DNA of 64,000 nucleotides, from assembly GCA_949283935.1 (NCBI GenBank), contig CASDUJ010000028.1, positions 36,506 through 100,505 on the forward strand, written 5' to 3'. The position numbers and the translations under genes are program-made. This document shows positions 8,367 to 18,800 of the stretch, one piece after another. The stretch comes from an uncultured bacterium (GTDB lineage Bacteria; Cyanobacteriota; Vampirovibrionia; Gastranaerophilales; JAILCC01). The notes beneath the pieces were generated by a model. It made no database searches. It was not told where the DNA came from and saw only the letters and a list, made by a program, of their open reading frames with translations. Position 1 is the stretch's first letter, and every line of letters starts with the position of its first letter.

Positions 8367-10397
8367 ATGAAAAAAGTATATAGCATAGTTTTTATTATCT
8401 TGTTGGCATTTGTTTGTGCAACTAAATCAAATGCTATGAACAAGAAAGCTTTTAAATTTTATGAAAATGGCAACAAATTATATTCTATAAATGATTTGGA
8501 AGGAGCAGTTACTCAATATCAAAAAGCATTAAGACATGACCCGCTAGAAGCAATTATATATATTAAATTGGCTGCTATAATGACAGAAAAAGGTGAATGG
8601 AAACAAGCATTGGAGTACTATAAGCAAGCATTGATTCTTACTCCTGAAGATGCTTCTTTGTACACAAGTATGGGAAATATTTATCAAGAGCATTATTTAT
8701 ATTCAGAAGCTTTAGAAGCTTACAAAAATGCGCTTAGCTTAGCCCCTGATTACAAATACAATTACTTTAATATTGCAATTGTAGAAAATGCTTTGGGAAA
8801 ATATAAAGAAGCAATTGAAAATTACAAAATTTTCTTAGAAGCTTATCCCGAACATGATGTAGCAAGAAAAAATTTAGCAACTACTTATTTGAATTTAAAT
8901 TTGCCGGATGGTGCTATTACTCAATACGATTTATTGCTGAAAAAAGATGGTGAAAATTTTGATGATTGGACTAATTATGGCAAAGCTTATTATCAAAAAG
9001 CTGATTATAACAAATCATTAGAAATTTTAAAAACTGCTATTGCTAAAGATCCCATGTCTGCGTTAAATTACCTGTATTCAGCTCAAAATTATCAGGCATT
9101 AGGAAACAAAGAAAATGCTATAACTTGCTATAAACAAGCTATAATGTTAGACCCTAGACTTATTAATGCAAAATTAGATTTAGCCAACATGTTGTCGGAG
9201 CAAAAATCTTACGATGAAGCTATTGAATATTATTTAGCATATACAAGGGATGTTAGAGATAATGCCGATGCGTATTTTAATCTAGGAGTTGCTTATGAAA
9301 ATGTAAACAAAATTAATTATGCGCTGAGTGCTTTTAGAAAAGCATTTGCAATTAATCCTGATGATCCTAATCTTATACAAGAAATAGGTAGATGTTATCA
9401 CGTTGCAAAAAATTATGATAAAGCTTTGAAATTTTATTTGAACGCACTTCAAAGTAAGCCAAAAGATGCAGATTTACTTTATAATATTGCACTTGTATAT
9501 GGGCAAATAGGTGATAATGATAAAACCATAGATTACTTAAATAAGTCAATTGCTTTAAAGAAAAATCCGCTTGCAATAAAAGATTTAGCATCTGCATATG
9601 TTAGTAAAGGTAAGGCTGCCTACAACCAAGCATTTTATGCCCAAGCTATAAGTTTATATAAAAAAGCCCTAGAAACAGATATTGACAATGTTGAAGCTTA
9701 TAAAGGGATAGCAGAAATTATTGGAGTTTCTATAAATTCAGATGAAATTTTACAAAAAATAAAATCAGAATTGGATACAAATCCAAATGATGCTGATTTG
9801 TACGCAGTTTATGGTGAAATACTTGTTCAAAAAGATCGAAAAGATGAAGCCAAAGAGATTTTCGAGAAAGCTTTGGAATTAAATCCAAATTTATATTCTG
9901 CACAAAGTTATTTGGCGGATATTTTGTATGCTCAAAAACAATATACAAAAGCCTTAGAACTTTATCTGAAAATTGCACAGAAACAGCCTAAAAATGCTGA
10001 TGTATTTGTGAAAATAGGGAACATATATAAGAATAATAAAAACAATACCGAGGCTTTAAAATATTATGAAAAAGCTTTAAAGTTGGAACCTAAAAATATT
10101 ACAGCTAATATTAACACGGCTTTAATTTATATGAATGCAAAAAACAATTCAAAAGCTAAAGAATATAGTGCTGTTGTAATAAAAGAAAAACCTGAGTATC
10201 CACTTTCTTATTACATAAACGGTGTTATTGCGGATAGCGAAAAGAAATATCAAGAAGCCGTAAACAATTACGAAAAATTTTTAGCATTAGCCCCAAATGA
10301 TAAAGATGCGCCCATTATAAAAAAAAGAGTTGTTATACTCAAAGATTACTTGAAAAAAATACGTGGAGTTAGAAATGTTACTAAGAGAGATATTTAA
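8367..10397 (+). CDS. Exported tetratricopeptide-repeat protein
   Basis: A 676-residue protein with a Sec signal peptide (residues 1-23, hydrophobic core SIVFIILLAFVCA, cleavage near SNA-MN). The rest is almost entirely TPR repeats, recognisable by recurrent A-x-x-x-Y-x-x-A-L-x-x-x-P patterns such as EAITCYKQAIMLDP, ALSAFRKAFAINP and EALKYYEKALKLEP. It is therefore an alpha-solenoid scaffold acting outside the cytoplasmic membrane, probably in the periplasm. Its last 23 bases overlap the start of the TonB-like gene, indicating translational coupling. A joint envelope or transport role is plausible; the partner is unknown. Confidence 0.85.
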   Translation: MKKVYSIVFIILLAFVCATKSNAMNKKAFKFYENGNKLYSINDLEGAVTQYQKALRHDPLEAIIYIKLAAIMTEKGEWKQALEYYKQALILTPEDASLYTSMGNIYQEHYLYSEALEAYKNALSLAPDYKYNYFNIAIVENALGKYKEAIENYKIFLEAYPEHDVARKNLATTYLNLNLPDGAITQYDLLLKKDGENFDDWTNYGKAYYQKADYNKSLEILKTAIAKDPMSALNYLYSAQNYQALGNKENAITCYKQAIMLDPRLINAKLDLANMLSEQKSYDEAIEYYLAYTRDVRDNADAYFNLGVAYENVNKINYALSAFRKAFAINPDDPNLIQEIGRCYHVAKNYDKALKFYLNALQSKPKDADLLYNIALVYGQIGDNDKTIDYLNKSIALKKNPLAIKDLASAYVSKGKAAYNQAFYAQAISLYKKALETDIDNVEAYKGIAEIIGVSINSDEILQKIKSELDTNPNDADLYAVYGEILVQKDRKDEAKEIFEKALELNPNLYSAQSYLADILYAQKQYTKALELYLKIAQKQPKNADVFVKIGNIYKNNKNNTEALKYYEKALKLEPKNITANINTALIYMNAKNNSKAKEYSAVVIKEKPEYPLSYYINGVIADSEKKYQEAVNNYEKFLALAPNDKDAPIIKKRVVILKDYLKKIRGVRNVTKRDI

Positions 10398-11451
10398 CGA
10401 TTCTGATGAAAGTCAGATTGTTTCAGAGGGAGCTGGTTTGTCTATATTTTTACAAACGAAACCTCAGAGATTTTCTCTAAATAAATCTTTGTGGCTATCT
10501 TTTCTTGTACATATTTTAGTTTTTTTGTTTGTTTTTATTTTTGCAAAGATTTTGGTGTATATTTTAATGTTTTTAGGAATAGATTTAAGTTTATTCCAAA
10601 GACCATCTATGAAAATAAGAGATATAGAATTTGTATTTGTTTTGCCTGAAAAATATGATATTAGCAAATCTTTTGTGAAAAATACAAATGGAAAGAATTA
10701 TTCTTTGGCTGGTCCTGCCCCTAACAATAAACCATACAACACAGATGAAGGTAGTTTGAAAACCATCCAAGAAAGTACCAATTTTAAGAAATCAAAGATA
10801 TTGAATGAAAATCCCTTAAAAAATACAAATATGGCTGCTTCACAAACTAACAAAGCTGCTTCAAAAAAAACTAAAAAAGGAAATTTGATACCAAAAATAG
10901 AAACCCCTGATATTTTTGTGGCAAATATGCCTGAAACAGAAATGAATACAGATTTTGGTTTTGGGTCTCAAGGCAAATCCGGAATTCATTCTCCAAATTC
11001 AGGAAATGCAACATTTAAATCCTCTGGAGATGGTATGGGTGGTTCTGGAAAAGGTGATAGTGTTGGTATGGGAAATACTAAAGGTGGCGGGTATTATTAT
11101 GGATCAGCCGGAGCTCCTCGTCCCCAATCTGCCAACCAATATTCAAATCATGTTGTAGATGTAGATTTAAGACCTTATGTTACTGAACTTCAAAGAAGAG
11201 TGTTGAGAAATTGGTCTACGCCCTCAAATGACAATAGTAAAAAGACTGTATTATTTTTGAGAATAGCCAAAAGTGGAAACCTTATGATATTAAATATCAA
11301 AACCCCATCAGGGGACACTTATATAGATTCTATGGCAATTAATGCTGTAAAAAAAGCTCAGCCCTTTAGCCCCTTACCTTCAGGCTATAGAAATGCTTAT
11401 GCTGATATAATATTGACTTTTGATTACAATGTAAGTGCAAAGCCCAATTAA
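10375..11451 (+). CDS. TonB/TolA-like energy-transducing protein
   Basis: A 358-residue protein with one N-terminal transmembrane segment (about residues 40-65), a Ser/Asn/Gly-rich periplasmic linker, and a C-terminal TonB-like domain (about 260-350) with VTELQRRVLRNW, a central KSGNLMILNIKTPSGD, and AINAVKKAQPFSPLP. TonB C-terminal domains contact outer-membrane partners and transmit proton-motive force with ExbB/ExbD, which are not in this window. The start is the ATG at 10375 (GGAG 5 bases upstream) rather than the in-frame GTG at 10363. It overlaps the TPR gene by 23 bases. Confidence 0.78.
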   Translation: MLLREIFNDSDESQIVSEGAGLSIFLQTKPQRFSLNKSLWLSFLVHILVFLFVFIFAKILVYILMFLGIDLSLFQRPSMKIRDIEFVFVLPEKYDISKSFVKNTNGKNYSLAGPAPNNKPYNTDEGSLKTIQESTNFKKSKILNENPLKNTNMAASQTNKAASKKTKKGNLIPKIETPDIFVANMPETEMNTDFGFGSQGKSGIHSPNSGNATFKSSGDGMGGSGKGDSVGMGNTKGGGYYYGSAGAPRPQSANQYSNHVVDVDLRPYVTELQRRVLRNWSTPSNDNSKKTVLFLRIAKSGNLMILNIKTPSGDTYIDSMAINAVKKAQPFSPLPSGYRNAYADIILTFDYNVSAKPN

Positions 11452-11735
11452 TATTTCATTTTACCACTTTGTGAATATTTAATATTGTCGTTTATGTATT
11501 TTTTAAATTTATCATAGTGGTAATTGGCTTCGTCATATTCTATATTTGTCATTTTGCTAGAGTATATAATATTAGATTCGTTTTTCTGTTCGCTTTTGTT
11601 TAGTTTTAAGTCAAATTTTCTATTGAAATTCTTGTCGCTCATAGAATTTACTTTTTCTATCTGGGTTTTTGCATTGGCAAAAACATTCTCCGCAAATACT
11701 AAAACCATTACAAAAATCAGAAAAAATATGCGCAT
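11448..11735 (-). CDS. Small exported protein of unknown function
   Basis: A 95-residue protein with a clear signal peptide (RIFFLIFVMVLVFAENVFANA). The mature part is Lys/Asn-rich and hydrophilic, with no recognised domain. I chose the ATG at 11735 because AAAGG lies just upstream of it; a longer start at 11750 would lie right behind a TATAAT-like promoter sequence. The stop codon overlaps that of the convergent TonB-like gene by three bases. Confidence 0.6.
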   Translation of the reverse strand: MRIFFLIFVMVLVFAENVFANAKTQIEKVNSMSDKNFNRKFDLKLNKSEQKNESNIIYSSKMTNIEYDEANYHYDKFKKYINDNIKYSQSGKMKY

Positions 11736-11832
11736 AAATATACCTTTCATTTAGTATTATACTACAATTTAACACAAAAGGAATTTATGTATTAAAATTA
11801 TGTAGTGCAAATAGTTTTAAAAGGATTAAATT

Positions 11833-12747
11833 GTGAGTTCAATTTTGATAACTGATAATATGATACCTCAGATAAAAAATACAAGTCTTGCTTTAGGATT
11901 TTTTGACGGTATACATAAAGGTCATCAGAGAGTTCTTTTAGATGCATTAAATTTTTCAAAACAACTCGGCACGAAGAGTGTTGTGTTAACTTTTAAAAAT
12001 CATCCGATAGAAATATTAAATGGGATTACACCTGAATTTATTACTACTTACGAAGAAAGATTAAATATTTTTGAGAAAATGGGATTTGATGTGGTGATTA
12101 TGGCAGATTTTACAAAAGATATTGCTGAACTTTCTGCAAATGAATATTTTGAAAAAATTATTTTAAATCTTGCTCCAAAATCAATAAGTATTGGATATAA
12201 TCATAAGTTTGGCGCTAATCAAAGTGGTGATGTGAAATTTTTGCTGAATAAATCTGAAAAATATGATTTTGTGCTTAGTTCAATTTCTCCAGTAAAATCC
12301 AAAAACGAAATAGCTAGTTCTACTTTGATTAGAAATCTTGTAAAATCTGGTGATGTAGCTAAGGCAATAGATTTTCTTGGAAAGTCTTATAAAATAAAAA
12401 ATGTTATCAAGAAAGGTGCTCAAAGAGGTAGGACAATAGACTTTCCCACGGCAAATATGCTTTTCCCAAGCAAAAAAATTATTCCAAAGTTTGGAGTTTA
12501 TTTTGGTAATGCTATTTTGGATGGGGAGTTTTACAAGGCAATTGCAAATGTTGGCTTAAGACCTACTTTTGGAGATCTAAAAAGTCCTCTAATTGAGGTT
12601 CATATTTTGAATTTTAATTCTGATATTTACGGTAAAGTTCTTGAGTTTGAATTTTTAAGTAAAATTCGAGATGAAATGAAATTTACTTCTATTGAAAAAC
12701 TCAAGGAACAGATTTCACAAGATGTAAAAAATGTAAATTCTTTGTAG
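11833..12747 (+). CDS. ribF: Bifunctional riboflavin kinase / FAD synthetase
   Basis: Makes FMN from riboflavin and then FAD from FMN. The 304-residue protein has an N-terminal nucleotidyltransferase domain (LGFFDGIHKGHQ near residues 22-33, SSTLIR near 160) and a C-terminal riboflavin kinase domain (GRTIDFPTANM near 199-209, GVYFGNAI, ANVGLRPTFG). It begins with GTG, preceded by AAAAGG. Length is typical. It supplies cofactor for several flavoproteins seen here (two flavodoxin-like proteins). No FMN riboswitch was seen upstream, only 80 bases of AT-rich DNA. Confidence 0.93.
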   Translation: MSSILITDNMIPQIKNTSLALGFFDGIHKGHQRVLLDALNFSKQLGTKSVVLTFKNHPIEILNGITPEFITTYEERLNIFEKMGFDVVIMADFTKDIAELSANEYFEKIILNLAPKSISIGYNHKFGANQSGDVKFLLNKSEKYDFVLSSISPVKSKNEIASSTLIRNLVKSGDVAKAIDFLGKSYKIKNVIKKGAQRGRTIDFPTANMLFPSKKIIPKFGVYFGNAILDGEFYKAIANVGLRPTFGDLKSPLIEVHILNFNSDIYGKVLEFEFLSKIRDEMKFTSIEKLKEQISQDVKNVNSL

Positions 12748-12778
12748 GCAAAATATTTTTAGTATTTCTAATTCCCTA

Positions 12779-12808
12779 TTGCTATATTGTATGTATTTGT
12801 GATATTAT
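12779..12808 (+). promoter_or_regulatory. Promoter of the autotransporter gene
   Basis: TTGCTA (12779-12784), an 18-base spacer and TATTAT (12803-12808), the latter extended by TGA. Transcription would start about 30 bases before the ATG at 12847. Confidence 0.55.
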
Positions 12809-12846
12809 TGATGGCAATTAATGGAATTACGAGTGAGGATGTTATT

Positions 12847-15800
12847 ATGAAAAAAAGGAACAAATTTAATGCACTAATTACTGCTGGCTGCTTGGCTTTC
12901 TTGGCGCCCATAAGTGTTCAGGCTAATGACTTGGGTAGTATAGAGCCATCTGCAAGCGAAACCTTAAATGTTAATTCCGGTGGAGATACTTTTAATAATA
13001 TACAAATAAATGACGGCGTAACATACACAATAGATTCTACATCAGGAACACTTGCTCCAAATGCGGATCAAGGTGCAGTTACAATGGCAGGTACATCAGC
13101 TATTCAATTTTCTCCTGCTATAAGCGAAATAACTTTCTCCTCTTTGCAAGCTCAAGGTTCCAATACAATAACTCAATCATCAAATTCTGCTGGTAATTCA
13201 AATTTAGGAGCTGTTTCTGTTGAAAGTGGAAATTCTTTAAGTGTAACTGCTCAAGGAGGAACAGTAAACTTTTCTACTTCTTCTGTTGCAAGTGGTTCTC
13301 AATTAAATCTTAATGCTGATGGAGGTGTGATTGAAGGTAGTGGGATAACTACATTAGATGGTGGTACCTTAAATATTCAAGGTGCTAACAATGTTACTAC
13401 CAATGGAGTTAATGTATCAGGTACAGCAAGTATTACAAATACTAATACTGCAGGAGCTACTAATCTTGGAGCTGTTTCTGTGACCGATGCTGTCTTGACT
13501 GTTTCAGGCATTCAGGCGGATGATTACACTTCTATTAGTTATACTGGTAACAATACATTAAATACATCAGATGTTGATTTAGGTGCCCTTACTCTCAATG
13601 ACGGTCAAACTCTTGATGTGAATGCAACTGGAGATACGGAATTTGCTGATGTGATTTTAAGCCAAGCTACAACTGGCACAACGAATTTGTCGTTAAATGC
13701 AAATGGCGGAAACATTAACTTGGACAGTGCTGCCTTAAATGGTAACAATAACATTAATATAAGCGGGGCTAGCAGTGTTTCTATTGCTAATGGAGTTACG
13801 GTTGTTGGTGCAACTAACCGGTTAAATAATACAAGTGACAATACTGTTTCACTTGGTGGGATTAATTATAATGACTCTTCTGCTTCTGATGTAGCATTAA
13901 ATGGCAATTACGACATTGGAGCTGTAAATTTAACTGCAGATACTGGTGCTGCAGTAATTAATTCTTCTGGTACGTCTTCTATGGGGGATATTTCTGAAGG
14001 AAGTCGTGCATCTTTGGAAATTAATCAAACATCAGGTGCTTTGACCTATGGTTCTGCTTCTTTAGATAGTAATGCTACTTTGTCTATGGAAGTAGCGCAA
14101 AATTCGTCTATTTCTGCTACTAATGCTTTGAGTATGTCTGGCAATAACAATTTGAGTATATCAGGAGATGGTGTAGTTGACGTTGTTGGAGTTAATGTTT
14201 CAGGAACAGGCAATTCGATTTCTAATTCCAATACTTCTGCAAATTTTGGCGATATAGCTTTGAATGGTGCAACCTTATCTTTAAATGGTATAAAAGAAGC
14301 TAATATTGATGGTATTACTTTTACAAGTAATGCTAATACATTGAATGTGGATAATTCTGATCTAGGAAACATCTCTTTAACTTCCGGTCAGACATTGAAT
14401 ATTAATTCATCTAATAATGCTTCGAGTTTCTCAGATGCTGTTTTGGCAGCAGGTACTTCTGGTGATCCAACAAATTTAAATTTATCTGCTGATACTGCTA
14501 ATCTTACAGGGAATTCTATCACTTTAAATGGCGAAAGTCAGATTGACATTCAAGGTGCAAATGGTTTTTCTACTTCATTAACAAATGGAATGTCTGTTAG
14601 TGGCTCAAATAATATTTTAAATAATGATTCTGATTCAAATATGTCTATTAATGGGGCAACTGTTTTTGCTGATGGCGGTACTTCAGATTTATCTATAAAT
14701 GCTAATAATGCTGCATTTAGTTTTAATGGAATTACAGCGGGTGGAAATGATGTTGTTAATTCAAATGGTAACAATTCATTAGGTTCTTTGGCTGCTTCAG
14801 GAGGTGACACACTGACAATTAACGCAACAGGGACTGCAGCTACTACAGATTTTTCTGGTGGAAATATTAGTGGAGCAACTTTAACCCTAAATGCCGATGG
14901 AGCTTCTATTGAAGGAACAGCTGTTACGACGCTTGCGGATGGTTCTTCTTTAAATTTGACAGGTAGCTCCAGTGTAAATCTTACTGGTGGAATATCTGCT
15001 TCTGGTACTGGAAATACTGTTACTAATTCTACTGCAAATAATTCTTTAGGTGCGATAGATATTGTTTCAGATGGAGATTTTACCGTAAATGCTACAGCTG
15101 ACACAACCTATACTAATGCTACGCTTACTCAAGGAACTAATGGCAATACTCAATTGGTTTTGAATGCAAATGGTGGTGATATTTCTGGAACTTCTATTTC
15201 TATGAACGGAAATAGTATTCTTGAAACTTCAGGAACTAATACTATAACAAATGGTACAATTTCTATAGATGGTATAAGCAACGTAATTAATAATTCTAAT
15301 GCAAATACATCTTTAGGAATTTTAGATTTAGCTACAGGAACTGGTGAATTAGAAGTAAATGCTAATGCCAATACTTCTTATCAAACAGCAAATATTGCGA
15401 ACGGTTCTTCTTTGACATTAAATGCTGCTACAGGAACTATTACTGGCACATCTGCTGTTTCTATGTCAGGTAATGCTAGCTTTGATGTTGATGGAACACA
15501 ATCAATAGATGTTGTTGGTGTCAATGTAACTGGTACAGGAAATTCTATTACCAATAATAATAATGCTGCTGATTTTGCTACTATTGCCTTAAATGATGCT
15601 ACTTTAAGTATTGATGGCATAGCTGAAGCCAATCGAGACGAGTTTAGTTTTAGCGGAGATAATACGTTAAATTCAAGAAATTCTGATATTGGAGCAATTA
15701 ATTTAGATGCTGCTGGAGATTCTTTGGTACTTAATTCTGTTACAAACGGTACATCTGAAAATAATAATACTGCCTTCTCTACTGCTACTTTGGCAGACGG

Positions 15801-18800
15801 AGCAAGTTTAACATTAAATGCAGATGCGGAAACTGCTTCTATTGATGCTACAAGTATTTCAATGAATGGTAATAATAGTTTATCTGTATCTGGTACAGGT
15901 AATGTAAACATTGATGGTATTACTGTTACTGGGGCAGGTAATGAGATTGTAAATACCAACACCTCAGCTACTTCTAATCTTGGAACTATTCAACTAACAG
16001 ATGCAGTGCTAAATGTATCTGGATTAAATTCTTCAAATTATGATAGCTTTACTTATAATGGTGTATCTAATACCATAAATTCTACTAATTCAGAATTAGG
16101 TGAAATTTCTGTTTCTTCTGCGCAAACTCTTAATGTCAATGCAGAAGGTACCACCTCGTTTACAAATGCGACATTAGCAGGTGGTACTGGTACTGATCAA
16201 ATGACTACTTTGAATTTAAATGCTAATAATGGAACCATATCTGGTAATTCAATAGATATGAATTCATACAACAATGTTAACATTACCGGAACTCAGCAAG
16301 TTGGAATTACAGGTGGAATAAGCGTTACTGGTTCTCAAAATAATTTGACTAGTACTAATGATAATTCCGTACTGGTTGCTGGTCCATTGACTTTTGATGG
16401 AACAAATAACTCATTAAATATTAATGGGGATTTTACTATAGGAGGAGTGTCTACTTCTGGAACAGATAGAATTAATTCAAGTGGTGATATATTGCTTGGC
16501 GATATAACTGTTGGTGCTGATGATGCTTTAACAATTCAATCTACATCAGGTAATACAGCTTTTGCAAATACCCAAATAAATACAGGTTCAACATTAACAC
16601 TGAATGCAAATGGCGGATCTTTATCAAGTACTGCAGATACTTCTATTTCAGGAAATACTTCTTTAATTCTGGCTGGCGACAACGTTATTGATTTAGCTGG
16701 TGTTTCCATTTCAGGTGCTGATAATAGTTTGACTGTTTCTAATACAAATGCCAATACTTCTCTTGGCAATCTTACTTTGGGAACAACAGGTATTGATACA
16801 AGTGTAACTACTCAGAATGGTTCAATTGACAATATCAATGTAGATAATCTTGTTATAAACACAGATAATACGCCTACTTGGACTCTTGAGGCAAATGCCA
16901 CTACAGGTACTGCTGACAATATTAATATTGCAGAAGGTGGTTCTGCCACTGGAAAGTTGAATTTTAGCATAGGTTCTTTAATAAATGAACCAACAGAAAA
17001 ATTTGTACATTACATAAAATTAGTGGACTCAGATGATTACATATTAAATACTACGGGGACAGGCACAGATCGTAATATTTTGCAAATTTTAACAACAAGC
17101 ACTTATTATAGTTATGTTGATGGCTCAACTCCTGTTGCTAATAATGATTATGCCGCCAATACAATCAGATTAACAAATTATAATATTGATTCTGATGCAC
17201 TTTTAGATTATTTAACACGTCAAGGTGAAAGAGAATACACAATTACTGCAGGAACACAGTACATTGCTAATACAGGTATTTTGGCATTACCTAATTTAGA
17301 AGCAAGAGAAGGTATAAACAATGAATTTACACTAAAAGGTACTGGCGTGCTGGATGGACGAGATTCAAACGTAGGTACAATTAATGCTCAAATGTTCACT
17401 TTAGACACGACGGCAGATAATATAGAAAGAACATTAAATCTTGATGGTTTTACGTATACTAATGCCAGAAGCACTTCAGCAGATGGCAACGGTTCTGTTA
17501 TTATTACAAATTCCACTGATGCTAATGCTACAGTTAATTTGGCCTCTTACACATCTGGTGGTGTGACTACTCAACCTACATTTGTAAATAATGCTTCTAC
17601 TAACAATGGTGGTGTTATATACAATAGTGGTGAAGCTTCTACTATTAATGCTACTGCAGATACAGACATAATATTCGAAAGTAACATCGCAGGAGTAAAT
17701 GGTGGTGCTATTCATAATACAAATGGTGCAGAAATTAATTTTGCAGGAAACACGACATTTAATTCCAATATTGCTGCTGCTGGTGATGGTGGCGCAATAT
17801 ACAACAACGAAGCTAAGTTAGCTTTAGGCGGAATAGATAAAACAACAGTATTCAATTCAAACAGAGCTGCAGGAAGTGGTGGTGCTATATATTCAGATGA
17901 TAATGATTTAGATATTGTTGGTGATGTTGTATATAATGATAACTCGGCTAATGAAAATGGTGGTGCAATTGCGGCTATAAATACTACTGTTAATATGTCG
18001 GGTACTCAGACTTTTACAAATAACTCTGCTTCTGGTAAAGGTGGTGCTATTTATGCAAATGGTACTGAGACCAATCCAACTGTTATAAATATTGCTTCAA
18101 CAAGAGCAGGTTCATCAACTGTTTTCAGTGGAAACACTGCTGCTGGCGAAAGTAATGCGATATATTTGGAATCTAATTCAACATTAAATCTTTCTGCTGT
18201 CGATGGTGCAAATATCGTATTTGATGATGGAATAGCAGGTACATCAGATAATAATAAAATTGTCCAACAAAATGGTTCTGTTTACTATAATAATGATAAT
18301 TCAGGATATGCTGGCAATTTTGAGTTGCTTGGTGGAGATGCTTATTTTACTTCTCCTAATTCTAAGGCATTTATGGGTGGAGATTATACTCTAGCAGGCG
18401 GTTCTACTTTGCATTTAGATAATGGTACAACTGATGTAATATATGCAAATTCGCTTGATTTAGCTAATACAAGTTTGTCAAATCCTGCGAATATGACTAT
18501 AGATATGAATTTGTCTACAGAACTTTCTGATAGATTTGCTTTAGCAAGTTCAACATCAGGTAATATTTTAGTTACTGGTATTAATGCAACGGGTGATACA
18601 AATGAAGATAGAATTTTCTTTAATATAGCAGAAGGTGCAGATTTTGATTCAACTGTAAAAACTGTAGATGCAAGATTTTACCAATACAATATTACAGGTC
18701 AGCGTTCTGGTTTATTGTTAACAAAAGGTAAACTGGCAGATACTGCTTTGCAGGCTCCTCAAGTTGCTGTAAGTGCTAGGTTGGCTGCTCAACTTGATAT

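Noticed and set aside
11752..11832. FMN riboswitch before ribF
   Set aside because: The gap is only about 80 AT-rich bases without the paired elements of an FMN riboswitch.
14046..16769. Several long minus-strand ORFs inside the autotransporter
   Set aside because: They lie opposite a Ser/Asn/Thr-rich repeated coding region, which produces stop-free antisense frames; none has a ribosome site or recognisable domain.
13390..16770. Repeats that might be read as a CRISPR array
   Set aside because: Units are long, divergent and in a continuous open frame; there are no short identical repeats with unique spacers.
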